A DNA stretch of 64,000 bases, taken from the NCBI RefSeq assembly GCF_000734895.2, contig NZ_CP011382.1, positions 3,760,700-3,824,699 of the forward strand, written 5' to 3'. Below are positions 19,750-28,826 of this stretch, one piece after another. A model generated the notes under the pieces. The model ran no database searches and was not told where the DNA came from. It saw only the letters and a program-made list of their open reading frames with translations. Position 1 is the stretch's first letter. Every line of letters begins with the position of its first letter. The stretch is from Calothrix sp. 336/3 (lineage in GTDB: Bacteria; Cyanobacteriota; Cyanobacteriia; Cyanobacteriales; Nostocaceae). A program made the position numbers and the translations under genes.

Positions 19750-21033
19750 ATGAGCATTAACGAAGTATTCATGCCCGCGCTAAGTTCCACCATGATTGAA
19801 GGTAAAATCGTTTCTTGGGTAAAATCTCCCGGTGACAAAGTGGAAAAAGGCGAGACTGTGGTGGTTGTCGAGTCTGATAAGGCGGATATGGATGTAGAGT
19901 CCTTTTATGAGGGATATTTAGCACATATTATCGTGCCTGCCGGGGAAAGCGCCCCTGTGGGTGCAGCGATCGCCCTCTTAGCAGCAACAGAAGCGGAAAT
20001 TCCGGCGGCGATCGCCCAAGCTCAAAGTGCAGCCAAACCCACAGCTACAACACCAGCAACACCAGCACCTGTAAGCGCTCCTGTCAGTGAATCTGTGTCC
20101 GTCGGGTCAAATGGTTCTAGTCGTCCCTCTGGACGCACTGTAGCTTCTCCCCGCGCTCGCAAATTAGCCAAAGATTTCAAAGTTGATATCAACTCTCTGA
20201 TTGGTAGCGGTCCCTACGGTCGCATTATCGCCGAAGATGTGGAAGCCGCAGCTGGGAAGGTTTCTACCCCTGCTATTTCTGCCCCTGTCACCCCGGTTTC
20301 TGCCCCTGCTCCCGTTGCCAAACCCGCCCCGGCACCTGCACCTTCAGTGGCAGCAATCCCTGGTCAAACCACACCCTTTACTACCCTGCAAACTGCCGTA
20401 ATTCGTAGTATGAATGCCAGTTTGTCCGTACCAGTATTCCGGGTTGGTTATACAATTACAACGGATAGCCTGGATAAATTATATAAGCAAATTAAATCTA
20501 AGGGCGTAACCATGACTGCCCTCATTGCCAAAGCTGTAGCAGTCACCTTAAAGAAACATCCTTTAGTCAACGCCAGCTATTCTGACCAAGGAATTGTTTT
20601 CCACGGAAATATCAACGTATCCGTAGCAGTTGCCATGGATGACGGTGGTTTAATTACACCAGTACTACAAAATGCTGATCAGCAGGATATCTACACCCTA
20701 TCCCGTAGCTGGAAATCCTTGGTAGAGCGTGCTAGAGCCAAGCAACTTCAGCCGGAAGAATACAGCACAGGTACTTTTACCGTTTCTAATTTGGGAATGT
20801 TCGGTGTGGATAAATTTGATGCCATTTTACCCCCAGGTCAAGGTGGAATTCTGGCGATCGGTGCATCTCGCCCCCAAATTGTTGCTACTCCCGACGGAAT
20901 GTTTGGTGTCAAACAGCAAATGCAAGTTAACTTGACTGCTGATCACCGCATCATCTATGGCGCTCATGCAGCAGCATTCCTGCAAGATTTAGCTAAGTTG
21001 ATTGAAACCGATGCTCAATCTTTAACTATGTAA
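19750..21033 (+). CDS. pdhC: Pyruvate dehydrogenase E2, dihydrolipoamide acetyltransferase
   Basis: E2 transfers the acetyl group from E1 to CoA and forms the core of the pyruvate dehydrogenase complex, feeding acetyl-CoA to lipid synthesis and the TCA branch. The 427-residue product has one lipoyl domain with the lipoyl-lysine in VVVVESDKADMDVESF (Lys44), a Pro/Ala-rich linker, the E1/E3-binding domain (SPRARKLAKDFKVDINSLIG, near 133), a second Pro/Ala linker near 175-205, and the catalytic domain. The catalytic His is in LTADHRIIYGAHAAAF (near 399). A single lipoyl domain matches cyanobacterial E2. E1 and E3 genes are not in the window. Confidence 0.93.
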   Translation: MSINEVFMPALSSTMIEGKIVSWVKSPGDKVEKGETVVVVESDKADMDVESFYEGYLAHIIVPAGESAPVGAAIALLAATEAEIPAAIAQAQSAAKPTATTPATPAPVSAPVSESVSVGSNGSSRPSGRTVASPRARKLAKDFKVDINSLIGSGPYGRIIAEDVEAAAGKVSTPAISAPVTPVSAPAPVAKPAPAPAPSVAAIPGQTTPFTTLQTAVIRSMNASLSVPVFRVGYTITTDSLDKLYKQIKSKGVTMTALIAKAVAVTLKKHPLVNASYSDQGIVFHGNINVSVAVAMDDGGLITPVLQNADQQDIYTLSRSWKSLVERARAKQLQPEEYSTGTFTVSNLGMFGVDKFDAILPPGQGGILAIGASRPQIVATPDGMFGVKQQMQVNLTADHRIIYGAHAAAFLQDLAKLIETDAQSLTM

Positions 21034-21659
21034 ATTCAGATACTAGTTACATCTAATCCAGAAGATTCCCATAGGGTTCAGGTTATGGGATGTAGCTCTG
21101 GAGCATCGTCACCTTAAAAAGCTAGATTCATTACCCTCCCTTTATTTGAAGGTTAGAAAGGGTATACTTTTAACTACAATCTATTGCAAGATATTTCGAC
21201 TTGAGTGAATTGAACTCAAGTTTTTTTGTGGCTATTTATGGTAATAGTACTGATTTAATTGTGATTTTTAGGACAATATACTGAATAAAGGTGTGAGGAA
21301 TTGGGATATTGATGTCTGAGACGTAAATTTACCTTTGTGTGAGTCTCTGGTGTTTGTGTCCATATTGCCATGAAAGCGAAAAACTATGGGAGCGGTATTT
21401 TACCGTTCATCAAAGCCGGTAATTTCGGAAGATTTTCCTAGAAAATGCAAATAGAGAAATCACAAAAAAGTATTTTTACGAAATCGGAGTTTTTCCCAAT
21501 GTAGTAATTCTTGTTGGTAGACAACCTCACCACAAAATCCTCTCCGGAAACAAGATTGGTGAGGTTTATTTCTACCTTAAAGATGTCAATTAATATTTAT
21601 TTTCATATTGACATTTATTACTCAATTAAATATCAATGCATTTGAAATCAGGAGAAAGT
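21034..21659. other. Intergenic region between pdhC and patatin gene
   Basis: This 626-base stretch holds a clear intrinsic terminator (reported separately) about 165 bases past pdhC. The rest is AT-rich with no recognised gene or repeat; the last part should carry the promoter of the lipase gene. Confidence 0.4.
21199..21227 (+). terminator. Intrinsic terminator downstream of pdhC
   Basis: ACTTGAGT (21199-21206) and ACTCAAGT (21214-21221) form an eight-base stem with a seven-base loop. It is followed at once by a run of seven T, counting the last stem base and beyond. This is a classical rho-independent terminator for a rightward transcript. Confidence 0.75.
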
Positions 21660-22739
21660 ATGCCATACAAATATAAGATTTTATCTATCGACGGTGGTGG
21701 AATTCGTGGTATTATCCCTGCAATGGTTTTGGCAGAAGTAGAGAAACGTACAGGTAAACACATCTGCCAATTATTTGATTTAATTGCTGGGACTTCCACG
21801 GGGGGAATCTTAGGTATGGCTTTAACTAAACCCCATCCTGAACGCAAAAATGAACCTCAATATACAGCAAAAGAACTAATCGAAATGTATCGTCACGATT
21901 CTGCTCGAATTTTTGACGAACCCTTTTTAGAAGGTTTAGTACACTTTGATGATATTGTGGGACCTAAGTTTCCTTCTCAAGGAAGAAATGATGTTTTAAC
22001 TCAGTATCTTGGTGACACACAAATCAATGAAGCCCTCACCAATATATTTGTTACTAGTTATGATATCGAGTTGCGGATGCCGATTTTCTTTACTAAAAAT
22101 GATAAAAATCTTGCCCGTGATAACTTCCGCAAATTGTGTCAAGGTTACACAATGAAACAAGCAGCAATGGCAACTTCTGCTGCACCTACTTATTTTGAAC
22201 CCTATAAAGTTCCCACAACAGATAGAACCGATAATGGTTACTATTCTTTAGTTGATGGTGGTGTATTTGCTAATAACCCCACTTCCTTAGCAATTATGGA
22301 AGCGATTATTAATTCTAAGCAAAAACACAAGGAAACTTTAGCGTTGAATGAGATTTTAGTTATCTCTTTAGGTACAGGTTCCTTAACTCGGAAATATCCC
22401 TACGAACAAGCCAAGGAATGGGGGCTTTTAGGCTGGATTGCGCCCCTAATTAATATTATTATGGATGCGGCGAGTGAGTCGGTGGCTTGCCAGTTAGAAC
22501 AGTTACTACCCAAAGCAACTGCGGAACCACAACAATACTATCGCTTCCAACCACAATTGAATAAAGCTAATGATGATATGGATGATGTGAGTCGCGGCAA
22601 TATCTATGAGTTAGAGACTCTGGGAAAACTTGTTATTCAACAAAATAGCTCAGAAATAGATGAGTTATGTGAGCAGTTAATGGCAAGTTGGCAAGCATCT
22701 CAACTAGAAAATAATCATGCTTTAGTCGATGCTAGGTAA
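21660..22739 (+). CDS. Patatin-like phospholipase
   Basis: The start is the ATG at 21660 preceded by CAGGAGAAAGT, giving 359 residues. The catalytic dyad of patatin lipases is present: oxyanion loop DGGGIRG (residues 11-17), nucleophile elbow GTSTGG with Ser46, and Asp199 in LVDGGVFANNP. Such enzymes hydrolyse acyl esters of membrane lipids. The protein has no signal peptide, so it acts from the cytoplasm. No cyclic-nucleotide synthase or ubiquitin-like genes lie beside it, so there is no support here for a CBASS defence role; a housekeeping lipid role is as likely. The gene stands alone. Confidence 0.9.
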   Translation: MPYKYKILSIDGGGIRGIIPAMVLAEVEKRTGKHICQLFDLIAGTSTGGILGMALTKPHPERKNEPQYTAKELIEMYRHDSARIFDEPFLEGLVHFDDIVGPKFPSQGRNDVLTQYLGDTQINEALTNIFVTSYDIELRMPIFFTKNDKNLARDNFRKLCQGYTMKQAAMATSAAPTYFEPYKVPTTDRTDNGYYSLVDGGVFANNPTSLAIMEAIINSKQKHKETLALNEILVISLGTGSLTRKYPYEQAKEWGLLGWIAPLINIIMDAASESVACQLEQLLPKATAEPQQYYRFQPQLNKANDDMDDVSRGNIYELETLGKLVIQQNSSEIDELCEQLMASWQASQLENNHALVDAR

Positions 22740-22847
22740 TAGTATCGTTGTTTAAATATTATTAACTTAGCAAAGTGTTTAATATTTGATAAAGTGAAGC
22801 GAAGAGGTAATATTCTCTTTGCTTCATTGACGTTTTTCGACTTACTT

Positions 22848-22970
22848 ATACCGATTCAAAAAATGTTTACGACAGATACCCCACCCGCCCTATCGGGCAC
22901 CCTCACCGATTTCGGGGAGGGCTGGGGAGGGGTTTTGTCCATGTGTCGTATTGTTTTTTCAAATTGGTAT
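22848..22970. mobile_element. MITE-like element with GC-rich palindromic core
   Basis: The element is about 123 bases. Imperfect terminal inverted repeats of about 27 bases (ATACCGATTCAAAAAATG.. and its inverse ending in ..TTTCAAATTGGTAT) include a perfect TACGACA / TGTCGTA pair. The core at 22878-22934 is a GC-rich palindrome, ACCCCACCCGCCC..GGGCTGGGGAGGGGTT. Nearly the same core recurs twice at 57047-57278 with different outer repeats. It has no coding capacity. Confidence 0.65.
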
Positions 22971-23093
22971 TATTTTTGATAGGTTATGATTTAGAGAAAA
23001 ACTAGATATAAAAAGTTGCCAAACTGGCAATACATATCAGTGATTCCTGACTTATGATGACCAACAATTAATTCAATGAGCTTAACCAGTGGT

Positions 23094-23334
23094 GCATTCG
23101 TGACAGGTTAAGACAAAATTCGTTTTGTCAATAGTAGTTACGCTAGAAGTTGAAACTATAGTTAGGTATCAAATTTCGTCTTCTACGGAATTTGTCGGGT
23201 AAGAATGAGTGATGTTTTTTAAGATGACGCGATCGCTATGCCAAAAAATTGCGTTTTCTACCCTATTTTTAGCAATATTTTAAGCATTATTACTCATTGA
23301 CAAATTGTTGATAACTTTAACCTGTCACGAATGC
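23094..23334. mobile_element. 241-bp MITE with perfect terminal inverted repeats and target duplication
   Basis: Perfect 18-base inverted repeats bound the element: GCATTCGTGACAGGTTAA at 23094-23111 and TTAACCTGTCACGAATGC at 23317-23334. Direct repeats CAGTGGT lie immediately outside at 23087-23093 and 23335-23341, as expected for a target-site duplication. Internally, GACAAAATTCGTTTTGTC forms a hairpin with a TTCG loop. No transposase is encoded, so movement would need one supplied from elsewhere in the genome. Confidence 0.85.
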
Positions 23335-23396
23335 CAGTGGTGTTGTAATATCACTCGGTAGCCCCAGGGTAATTACCGAGTGAGGTAAATCAGTAG

Positions 23397-24707
23397 TTAC
23401 AAAATTTCCTTATGGGTGAAGGATTTGGCGTTAGCTCCTGTATAGGTTGCCACAATATGACCATCACCAGTCATCTGATATTTATACGTCACTAAACCTT
23501 CTAAACCTACGGGACCACGGGGGGGCATTTGTTGGGTGCTGATACCGACTTCTGCACCAAAACCGTACCGGAAACCATCAGCAAAACGGGTGGAACAATT
23601 GTGATAAACCCCGGCTGCATTGACTAAGGAAAGAAAAATATTAGCGGCTTCTGCATCTTCGGTAATAATGCCATCGGTATGTTTAGAACCATACTCATGA
23701 ATGTGAGCGATCGCCGCTTCTAAATTATCGACAATTTTCACGGATAAAATTAAATCACTGTATTCTGTTTCCCAATCTACGTCGGTAGCAGCAGGGAGAT
23801 AATTTAATATATTTCTGGTACTTTCATCTCCCCTCAACTCTACATTTACTGTCTCTAAAGCTTGGGCAATGACTGGTATGAATGCTTGAGCTATATCACG
23901 ATGAACTAATAAAGTTTCAATGGCATTACAAGCTGCTGGATATTGAATTTTAGCATCAACTGTAATCGCTACAGCTTTCTCGATATCGGCAGCTTTATCA
24001 ATATATAAATGACAAATACCATCTGCATGACCTAATACAGGAATGCGGGTATTTTCCTGAACAAATCTCACAAAGGAATTAGAACCCCTGGGAATAATTA
24101 AATCTACATATTTATCTAGTTGTAAAAGTCCTAGGGTTTCTTCCCTCGTAGTTAATAACTGTATAACTTCCGGGTTGATTGCGCTTTGAGATAATCCCTG
24201 TTTAATTGCTTTGACAATTGCCTCACAGGAACGAATCGCTTCTTTTCCACCCTTGAGAATTACCCCATTCCCTGATTTTATCGCCAGAGCCGCAATTTGA
24301 ATCGCCGCTTCTGGACGTGCTTCAAAAATTACCCCTAAAACCCCCAAGGGACAAGTGACGCGCTTCATGACTAAACCTGTGTCCAATTCCCGGTGAATCT
24401 GGACTTTTCCTACGGGATCGGGAAGTTTTCCTACATCCTTAACTCCGGCGATCGCGTCTCTTAATTTATGCTCATCTAACTGCAACCTTTTATACAGGGG
24501 TTTGGCTATTCCCTCCATATTTGCTGCTTGACAATCGGCAATATTTGCTTGCAAAATTTCATCCTGGGCAGATTCTAAAGCATGGGCGACACAATCAATT
24601 GCCTGATTTTTCAGTTCCTCGGAAAGCACAGCTAATTTCAAAGCTGCCAAGCGGGTTTTTTTCCCAATCTCAATCAAATTTAAGGAATTATCGACAGTTG
24701 TATTCAT
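23397..24707 (-). CDS. proA: Gamma-glutamyl phosphate reductase
   Basis: ProA reduces gamma-glutamyl phosphate to glutamate-5-semialdehyde in proline synthesis. The 436-residue product has the aldehyde-dehydrogenase fold with catalytic Cys260 in [18 protein letters not shown]. Other typical text is [20 protein letters not shown] near residue 122, [13 protein letters not shown] near 149, and [16 protein letters not shown] near 202. The length is normal for cyanobacteria. It is the last of three leftward genes (a DUF2227-like gene, mazG, proA), with a 175-base gap before it. Confidence 0.95.
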   Translation of the reverse strand: MNTTVDNSLNLIEIGKKTRLAALKLAVLSEELKNQAIDCVAHALESAQDEILQANIADCQAANMEGIAKPLYKRLQLDEHKLRDAIAGVKDVGKLPDPVGKVQIHRELDTGLVMKRVTCPLGVLGVIFEARPEAAIQIAALAIKSGNGVILKGGKEAIRSCEAIVKAIKQGLSQSAINPEVIQLLTTREETLGLLQLDKYVDLIIPRGSNSFVRFVQENTRIPVLGHADGICHLYIDKAADIEKAVAITVDAKIQYPAACNAIETLLVHRDIAQAFIPVIAQALETVNVELRGDESTRNILNYLPAATDVDWETEYSDLILSVKIVDNLEAAIAHIHEYGSKHTDGIITEDAEAANIFLSLVNAAGVYHNCSTRFADGFRYGFGAEVGISTQQMPPRGPVGLEGLVTYKYQMTGDGHIVATYTGANAKSFTHKEIL

Positions 24708-24882
24708 AGGTCAAAAATCAAAATTTACTAACATTTTTCCTCTGTTGCCGTCATAGCAAACCGAGTTAAAATCTCTTTGGAGATGAGAGTTAATTAGGTA
24801 AAACTTGCAGAATAAGATTATTGATTTTCAACGGAGTCAAATCATCAAAAATATCTCCATCATCCTGCTCTTTCCTGGAAAA

Positions 24883-25713
24883 TTATTCAGCTAATTGGGA
24901 TTTTGCCCGTTGCCATAGGGTTTCCAATTCTTGCAATGTGTAGTCGCTGAGGGGTTTGTCCGCAAATAATTCCATTTTTTGCATACGCTGAATGAAACGC
25001 TGATTTGTCCCTCCTAAAGCCTTACTAGGGTCTAAATCATACCATCGAGCCAACTGAACGATCGCAAATAGTAAATCCCCTAATTCCGCTTCCTGTCTTT
25101 CCTTTGTCTCCTGTTCTAAAGCCTGCTGAAACTCTCCCAATTCCTCGTGAAATTTCTCCCACACACCATCAATATTTTCCCATTCAAAGCCTACCTGAGC
25201 AGCTTTTTGAGAAATTTTCATAGCTGCCATCAATGGTGGCAATTTCCGCGTGTAACCGCCCAATTTATAACTTAATTTTTGCTCTGTGGGTGCGGGTTCT
25301 CCCTTTTCTGCGGCTTTAATTTCTTCCCAATTTTTCCGGACTTCTTCCACATTTTGCACAGAGATATCACCAAAGACGTGGGGATGACGACGCACTAATT
25401 TTTCGGCTATGCCTTGGGCAACTTCTTTTAAGGTAAATTGCTGATATTCTCCGGCAATCTGCGCTTGCAAAACTACCTGTAATAATAAATCCCCTAATTC
25501 CTCGGCGATCGCCCTCCTATCTCCACTTTGAATCGCATCCACTACCTCATAAGCTTCCTCAATCACATAGGGTGTCAGGGTTTGGGGAGTTTGTGCTAAA
25601 TCCCAGGGACAACCCCCATCGGGATTACGTAACTTTGCCACCACATCAATTAACTCTTGAATTGCAGCAAGAGTCTCAGGGTTTCTCTGAGTCGCGGGAA
25701 ATTCCATAATCAA
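24883..25713 (-). CDS. mazG: Nucleoside triphosphate pyrophosphohydrolase MazG
   Basis: MazG hydrolyses NTPs to NMPs and pyrophosphate, cleaning damaged nucleotides and affecting alarmone levels. The 276-residue product has the full two-domain form. The N-terminal domain shows LRNPDGGCPWDLAQT near residue 32, the metal-binding EEAYEVVDAI near 53 and EELGDLLLQVVLQAQIA near 71. The second domain has KISQKAAQVGFEWEN and EELGEFQQALEQE with EAELGDLLFAIVQLARW, the active copy in characterised homologues. It begins 28 bases after the DUF2227-like gene, so the two are likely cotranscribed. Confidence 0.94.
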   Translation of the reverse strand: MIMEFPATQRNPETLAAIQELIDVVAKLRNPDGGCPWDLAQTPQTLTPYVIEEAYEVVDAIQSGDRRAIAEELGDLLLQVVLQAQIAGEYQQFTLKEVAQGIAEKLVRRHPHVFGDISVQNVEEVRKNWEEIKAAEKGEPAPTEQKLSYKLGGYTRKLPPLMAAMKISQKAAQVGFEWENIDGVWEKFHEELGEFQQALEQETKERQEAELGDLLFAIVQLARWYDLDPSKALGGTNQRFIQRMQKMELFADKPLSDYTLQELETLWQRAKSQLAE

Positions 25714-25741
25714 AAGAAGGTGAAATGTCAGTGAATAATAA

Positions 25742-26365
25742 CTATGAACGTTTGCGAGATTGAGTAGTTTTTGATATTTTGCTTGCGGTTTTGGGCGATC
25801 GCCTAGTGACTACTTTTTTACGTTTCTTCATTTTGCCACCAGATAGTAAACCTGCGATACCCTGTTTTTGCCAACGTTTATAGGTGGAACCTCCCCAGTC
25901 ACTCACGTAATGACTCATCGCACCCAATTCCAACCCGATAAACAAAGCCAAAAATTCTCTGCCATAACGAATCAGAGAACTACTCACCGTAGACTCTACC
26001 ATTTGCCAACTACCACGGGCGATCGCCAACTGTTCTACTACCACCGCACCAACCAGCACTACAATCCCCACAACTCCGCACAAATACACTATTCGCAAAG
26101 TTGTACCAATTACTGGACCATGGGATAGGAAAGAACGATGACGCAAGCTTTTTTGATAGGGTAGCCAAATCCAACGCAACCAACCCCAACGCTGATAATG
26201 AATAGAGAAAATATCTAAATCGGGTCCAAACATCAGCCCCCCGAACATATACCCGCTCACCACCACCAAAGTCAAGTTGCCACTGCGCGTCTGCATATAG
26301 GTGACACCAGCGATAACAGGTAAAGTCCAAAGAGTGATGCGATCGTGCGTGCGACCAGAGGGCAT
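25742..26365 (-). CDS. Metal-binding membrane protein, DUF2227-like
   Basis: The ATG at 26365 gives MPSGRTHDRITLWTLPVIAG, the usual start of the DUF2227 family; a GTG five codons earlier is less likely. The 207-residue product has three to four membrane segments and conserved His/Asp positions (GRTHDR, GPDLDIFSIHYQRWGWLRW, HRSFLSHGPVIG, HYVSDWGGS) that suggest metal binding. The C-terminus is strongly basic (KKRKKVVTRRSPKTASK). The family has no defined function. It is the first gene of the leftward set with mazG and proA. Confidence 0.75.
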   Translation of the reverse strand: MPSGRTHDRITLWTLPVIAGVTYMQTRSGNLTLVVVSGYMFGGLMFGPDLDIFSIHYQRWGWLRWIWLPYQKSLRHRSFLSHGPVIGTTLRIVYLCGVVGIVVLVGAVVVEQLAIARGSWQMVESTVSSSLIRYGREFLALFIGLELGAMSHYVSDWGGSTYKRWQKQGIAGLLSGGKMKKRKKVVTRRSPKTASKISKTTQSRKRS

Positions 26366-26528
26366 AATATCAAACTGCACATTTGGGAATTCAGTATAAC
26401 AAGCCTTGGTCTCGAAAAATTACCAGAAAAGATTGTCCAAATTATTTTTGCAAAAGTACTAGCGCAATTCTAGAAACCTGTGCTATATTTATTAATCGTG
26501 AGCGCAAACGAAAACGGCACACAAAAAC

Positions 26529-26601
<73 letters not shown>

Positions 26602-26725
26602 TATTATTTTTAGAGTTTTGTGACTTTGCCCGTAGCTTTGCGGCAAAGACAAGCTGATGCTTACAATTGACTTTATGAGCGTGAACGAGCTTGAGGTCGT
26701 TCCTTCCTGTTCCCTTCTTGTTGAT

Positions 26726-28054
26726 TTAGGGTTGGCTGCTATTGTTATTATTTGATTTAGGGGCGTTACTAAATAACCAAGAAAGCAGATTAGCCACTGT
26801 TGCCGCACCAAAGGAAAACAACGCAATAATGGCATCACGAGGTAAAACACCGTCTAACCAACTTCCTTGGATTTTAGAGACGGGGAAATCTTTATCTAAG
26901 CCAATTTGAATTTGTTTAGTTTTACCAGAAAAGCGGGCTTCTATACCTTTTTTGGTGGGAACAAGTTGTAAATTGCGGATGAGTTGAATATCTAACGGTT
27001 TATCCGGTTGCTCTCCTAAGAGAAACTGATTTTCTTTTATTTCCCGTTCTTGTTCTACCATGCGAATTTTGCCTTCCACAATGGTAGAAACTTCTAAATC
27101 ATCTCTGATGTCGCCGCTATTTTTATCTACGTAAATAAATTTTACATCTTTGGTAGCTATCTTTTCTCTGAACCATTTTTTTGCTTCATCTTTCGGTGGT
27201 TTAGATAGGGTAAGATAAACATCAGTATTTTGTGCCAGTTCTAACTTAAAGTCTTTATTGTCGGGATTAACAATAAACTCTAATTGTCCTTGTTCCTCCT
27301 GTGGTTGGGGTAAATTTAAATTAGGTGATTTTAATTTATATCCTTGTACAATAACTTTGATTGGTTGTTCACCTAAATATATGTCTAATGTGTTGGGATT
27401 ATTTTGTAAGGGTTGCGGATTGGGTCTGAGAGAGAAACCAAGCTGCTGACGGAAAAAATCATAGCTCATTCCGACTACTTTTGTTTGGGGTTGTAGTCTT
27501 AAATTATTGAGGATGATTTCGCTTGGTGCTGCCGAATTAGCTGGAGCTAAAATCAATTTACTCTTGCGGTCTGTAAGCTCAATTTCTAAGGAATTTAATC
27601 GATTTAGTTGGGGCAATAATTCACTTGTAAATGCACCTGTAAACGTTATTGTTTGGATTCCTTCCTTTTCTAGCGTTTTAATGTCTTTAATATTATTAAT
27701 AAAAAGTTTTGCATCTTCACCATTATAGGTAAAACTAATTTCTTGAGAGATCACATTGCCTTCAAATTTATGTGTTCCTGGAACGATCGCGGCGATGGTG
27801 ACAAGAATAACGACTAACAGTAATAGTAATATGGAAATAAATATTTTTTGCTGGACTAGATAATCTCTTAACTTTGGTAGTTCTTGGGGAAATTGTTTAA
27901 GAGTTGTTTGTAACTTTGGAAAGTATTGGCGAATTTTGTCAATAACCGCACGAAAAAAGCCCACTAATTTAGTGAAGCCAAGTTTACTGATAGGACTCCC
28001 TATGGGGTTGATGGAATTGCGAGATTTTTGTTTGGCTTTGTGCCGTGCAGCCAT
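26726..28054 (-). CDS. Membrane-anchored hypothetical protein with large periplasmic part
   Basis: The 442-residue product has a basic N-terminus, a membrane helix near residues 70-92 (FISILLLLLVVILVTIAAIV), and a C-terminal helix (AIIALFSFGAATVANLLSWL) near 410-430. The part between is beta-rich and should lie outside the cytoplasm: LFINNIKDIKTLEKEGIQTI, LDIYLGEQPIKVIVQGYKL, IQIGLDKDFPVSKIQGSW. I recognise no family. It is third in a leftward set after the TPR-protease gene and a secreted protein gene, four bases after the latter, so the three products probably work together at the cell envelope. Confidence 0.7.
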   Translation of the reverse strand: MAARHKAKQKSRNSINPIGSPISKLGFTKLVGFFRAVIDKIRQYFPKLQTTLKQFPQELPKLRDYLVQQKIFISILLLLLVVILVTIAAIVPGTHKFEGNVISQEISFTYNGEDAKLFINNIKDIKTLEKEGIQTITFTGAFTSELLPQLNRLNSLEIELTDRKSKLILAPANSAAPSEIILNNLRLQPQTKVVGMSYDFFRQQLGFSLRPNPQPLQNNPNTLDIYLGEQPIKVIVQGYKLKSPNLNLPQPQEEQGQLEFIVNPDNKDFKLELAQNTDVYLTLSKPPKDEAKKWFREKIATKDVKFIYVDKNSGDIRDDLEVSTIVEGKIRMVEQEREIKENQFLLGEQPDKPLDIQLIRNLQLVPTKKGIEARFSGKTKQIQIGLDKDFPVSKIQGSWLDGVLPRDAIIALFSFGAATVANLLSWLFSNAPKSNNNNSSQP

Positions 28055-28057
28055 ATT

Positions 28058-28798
28058 TTATTTCAACCAATTGGGGTTATGTTCAAATGAAACTCGTCGT
28101 TCAATGCGATCGCTTGGTTGGTTTTTGCGTTCGATATTAGCAATATAATATAGCTGATAGCGACCGGCTGGAGCGTTGCGTCCATCCCAGGTAAAGATAC
28201 TTTCACCGCTATTGGCAGTGTTGCGAGATGTGCTGTAAACTTCTTTGCCATCTGCCGAGAGAACTTTGAAGCTAGTAAATGTAACTCGCTCCTGAGAATA
28301 AAAGACAAACTCATACTTACCAGAAGTTTGCCCCAAAACGACGGGAACGTAGACATTTTGCGAACCAAGGCTGTAGGTTGCCAAAGCGCGGAGGCTTTTG
28401 CTGGGAATTTTACTTTGTCTGAGAACGTAGGTATCCCAGGTAAAGCCAAAACCCGAACCATTGTTAGACAATGACAGGTCATCTAATTGATAATCATAAT
28501 TATCTCCCAATGATTTGACTCTGACTTGGGGCTTTTTACTGCCACCGATGCGAGGAACCTGTAATGTCAGGGTTTTGCCATAGCTGGCAAGGTTACGAGT
28601 AGCAATAGAAATGAGGGTTAAGCTATTACCACTTCTGGGTTCGACTTTGATACCTTCGCAACGGTTTGGTGGTTGACGACGGATGTAATCAGTAGAGCGG
28701 GGATTCCCCTGTGGACATGCAACTGCTGGGAGATGGCTGAGATTGAGGATGAATAGACTGGTAAAGGCGATGTTAACAAGAAGAATTTTATAGTTCAT
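28058..28798 (-). CDS. Secreted hypothetical protein
   Basis: The 246-residue product has a signal peptide (ILLVNIAFTSLFILNLSHLPAVA ending before CPQGNPR). The mature part is beta-rich, with RIGGSKKPQVRVKSLGDNYD and a late immunoglobulin-like stretch SGESIFTWDGRNAPAGRYQL, typical of bacterial Ig/FlgD-type folds (FTWDGRN..GRY). Three cysteines lie near the start of the mature chain. It is the middle gene of the set with the TPR-protease and the membrane protein. It could be an adaptor or substrate of the protease; this is inference. Confidence 0.7.
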   Translation of the reverse strand: MNYKILLVNIAFTSLFILNLSHLPAVACPQGNPRSTDYIRRQPPNRCEGIKVEPRSGNSLTLISIATRNLASYGKTLTLQVPRIGGSKKPQVRVKSLGDNYDYQLDDLSLSNNGSGFGFTWDTYVLRQSKIPSKSLRALATYSLGSQNVYVPVVLGQTSGKYEFVFYSQERVTFTSFKVLSADGKEVYSTSRNTANSGESIFTWDGRNAPAGRYQLYYIANIERKNQPSDRIERRVSFEHNPNWLK

Positions 28799-28826
28799 GG
28801 TTTTTGAGAATTATGGTTTTTTAAAA

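Larger units (their letters stand above)
22740..23396. other. Intergenic region rich in small mobile elements
   Basis: This 657-base stretch between the lipase gene and proA is mostly occupied by two non-autonomous elements (22848-22970 and 23094-23334, reported separately). At 23352-23382 a nine-base perfect stem (CACTCGGTA / TACCGAGTG) lies just past the proA stop and may terminate proA. No gene is supported; the frame at 22794-22979 runs through the repeat. Confidence 0.6.

Noticed and set aside
21660..22739. Patatin gene as part of a CBASS defence operon
   Set aside because: No cyclic-nucleotide synthase, ubiquitin-transfer or HORMA genes lie beside it.
22794..22979. Open frame of 61 codons downstream of the patatin gene
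   Set aside because: It runs through the MITE-like element and its GC-rich palindrome; the translation is a by-product of the repeat.
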